The notes beneath the pieces were generated by a model that ran no database searches, was not told where the DNA came from, and was given only the letters and a program-made list of their open reading frames with translations. A stretch of DNA of 64,000 nt from Atrina japonica (Eukaryota; Mollusca; Bivalvia; Pterioida; Pinnidae), in the NCBI GenBank assembly GCA_030159075.1, contig BROG01000003.1:310001-374000 (forward strand), in the 5' to 3' direction. The stretch's first letter is position 1, and each line of letters starts with the position of its first letter. The position numbers and the translations under genes were made by a program. Shown piece after piece: positions 62,556 to 64,000 of this stretch.

Positions 62556-64000
62556 TTCAGTTGTATGTTAAGTATTTTTTTTTCCCAAACAGAACAATAG
62601 AACCTATGACAGAATATAATCTTGGAAGGAAAAATGCCCAACACTTGAACACAGTAAATGACTGACGGACCACTCTACATAACAGATTCTTTCACACAAA
62701 TTCCTTCATAATACATCCGAAATATTCCAGTCGCTGAAGAAAACATTTGACATGGAGTCTAAATATGCAGATATGTTGAACTTCTTGACAAATTAATTAT
62801 TCACACAACTACTACACGTGTCAAACTTACTTAACGGTACGTAATTCAAAATAATTAGTGGTCTGCTTGTTTGAAACATGGCTATACCTTTAGCAAACTG
62901 TTAACAATTAAACATCGGATCTGATCACGTGGTTGCCGGTGTACCCAAACGGCTTCAAATTACCGTTTTTTATCACCCGAAAATAGATCAAGGTGTGATA
63001 AACAAACCGCCGCGTTTAATATGGGTAAAAGATATGACAAAAGGAGTCTAATTTTTAATGAGAGTATGAAAACAGTTAATTCAATTTAATAGATGTCAGT
63101 CAAAGAAAAGGTTTAAAAACAGACATGCATACATGTACTGCGTGTATACATTTTGAGATCGTAAAACCGACAATGACAATAAAATGTTTAAATTTCCTGG
63201 TATATCGTTAAATATGACTACAGTGACTTTAATGGTTTTGTGTATTGACAAAAAGAGGATTCCGAGGGCATCCGCATCGACATACGTGTGAATTTCTGGA
63301 ACGGGAAGTCTAGGTGATTGCTATAATTATTATATACCTTGATTTAATTACACGCAGACAGCTTTTTAATCAGACGTCGACGTCAGGCAAAAATCGATAT
63401 ATTACAAAGATTAAAGGTAAGACGACAATCAGCGACACCTGGTGGATATTGTAAGACCAAATTTAATTTGTCGTTCTATTGTCGGTATTTATAAGCATGG
63501 CAGCTTTATTCTGCCAGGAATAATATTCTAAGTAAAACACAGATATACTTTATTATTTTTTACTATAATTGCGTTATGTTTCCTGAATAAAATGTTTTCC
63601 CTGTGTGTTGATGTCTATTGGATAACTTACTAGACATCAATGGATGTTATCTAGAGGTACAACGTATACAGTTTTATTCGTCTGCTTAGTCATAGATAAA
63701 TGTAGGCATCTATTGAATAGCTGCTCGGCCATCTTGTTAAAAACAAAGAACACCGGACTCTCATAAAGATTAGTTACTCATGTCAGTTGAAAAAAAGATA
63801 GCCGTGGTTGTCACAATGGTTTTGTTTTCCTAAAACCACATAACCATTGATATTGGGGGTATTGAGAGTTGTACGTCAGTTATCTTACAGATACCTGCTC
63901 CAATATTTATTCATTATCTAGGGATCAATAAGAATTTACTGATCATCGCGTAATCGAACTAAACATATAACAAAATCAACGATTTTTTCGCTTAAATGTA
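62556..64000. other. Upstream flank of the TMC gene
   Basis: The TMC 5' leader starts here (stop codon in frame just before ATG 62555). Promoter elements are not obvious. 'CACGTGG' near 62927 is an isolated E-box-like hexamer. No other gene recognised to the window end. Confidence 0.4.

Overview
The window is animal nuclear DNA: AT-rich, with many GT-AG introns, tRNA-derived SINEs, small inverted-repeat DNA transposons, long microsatellites and minisatellites. The two SINE families (one with a 'GTTTAACGTCCCACTCAAGAATC'-type core, one with a 'GTGGCCGAGTGGTTAGAGCATC'-type tRNA head), together with the protein sequences, suggest a mollusc, most likely a bivalve. That is my inference from memory of such repeats; the species cannot be read from the sequence.

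Three protein genes could be rebuilt exon by exon with consistent reading phase. (1) Plus strand, 270-6715: the last six exons of the eIF3 subunit L gene, whose 5' part lies outside the window. Its fourth visible intron is swollen by about 3.2 kb of a 43-bp tandem repeat. (2) Minus strand, 29320-14658: a 13-exon DEAD-box RNA helicase of the DDX5/DDX17/DDX43 type with all core motifs. An A7 run in its last exon splits the C-terminal tail into two frames. The intron after the 'HGDKSQ' exon carries tandem copies of that exon's own 3' end and donor. (3) Minus strand, 62555-38791: a complete 17-exon transmembrane channel-like (TMC) protein of about 810 residues, with the CWET signature. eIF3L and the helicase converge; the helicase and TMC genes lie in tandem. 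No functional link between the three is visible.

Layout: 1-6.9 kb eIF3L 3' half; 6.9-14.6 kb intergenic, with SINEs, a nuclear-receptor-half-site-rich repeat, and a 1.9-kb inverted-repeat element that splits an older repeat; 14.6-29.4 kb helicase, with introns full of SINEs and pogo-like MITEs; 29.4-38.7 kb intergenic, with a 2.2-kb inverted-repeat element holding a frameshifted coding relic, two palindromic GATATC/TTCGAA arrays and a hAT-like MITE with intact target duplication; 38.7-62.6 kb TMC, with microsatellite-rich introns; 62.6-64 kb upstream flank. No bacterial-type system, CRISPR, rRNA or convincing functional tRNA gene was found. The most unusual items are the exon-derived tandem array in the helicase, the 43-bp intronic array and the GATATC/TTCGAA palindrome blocks.
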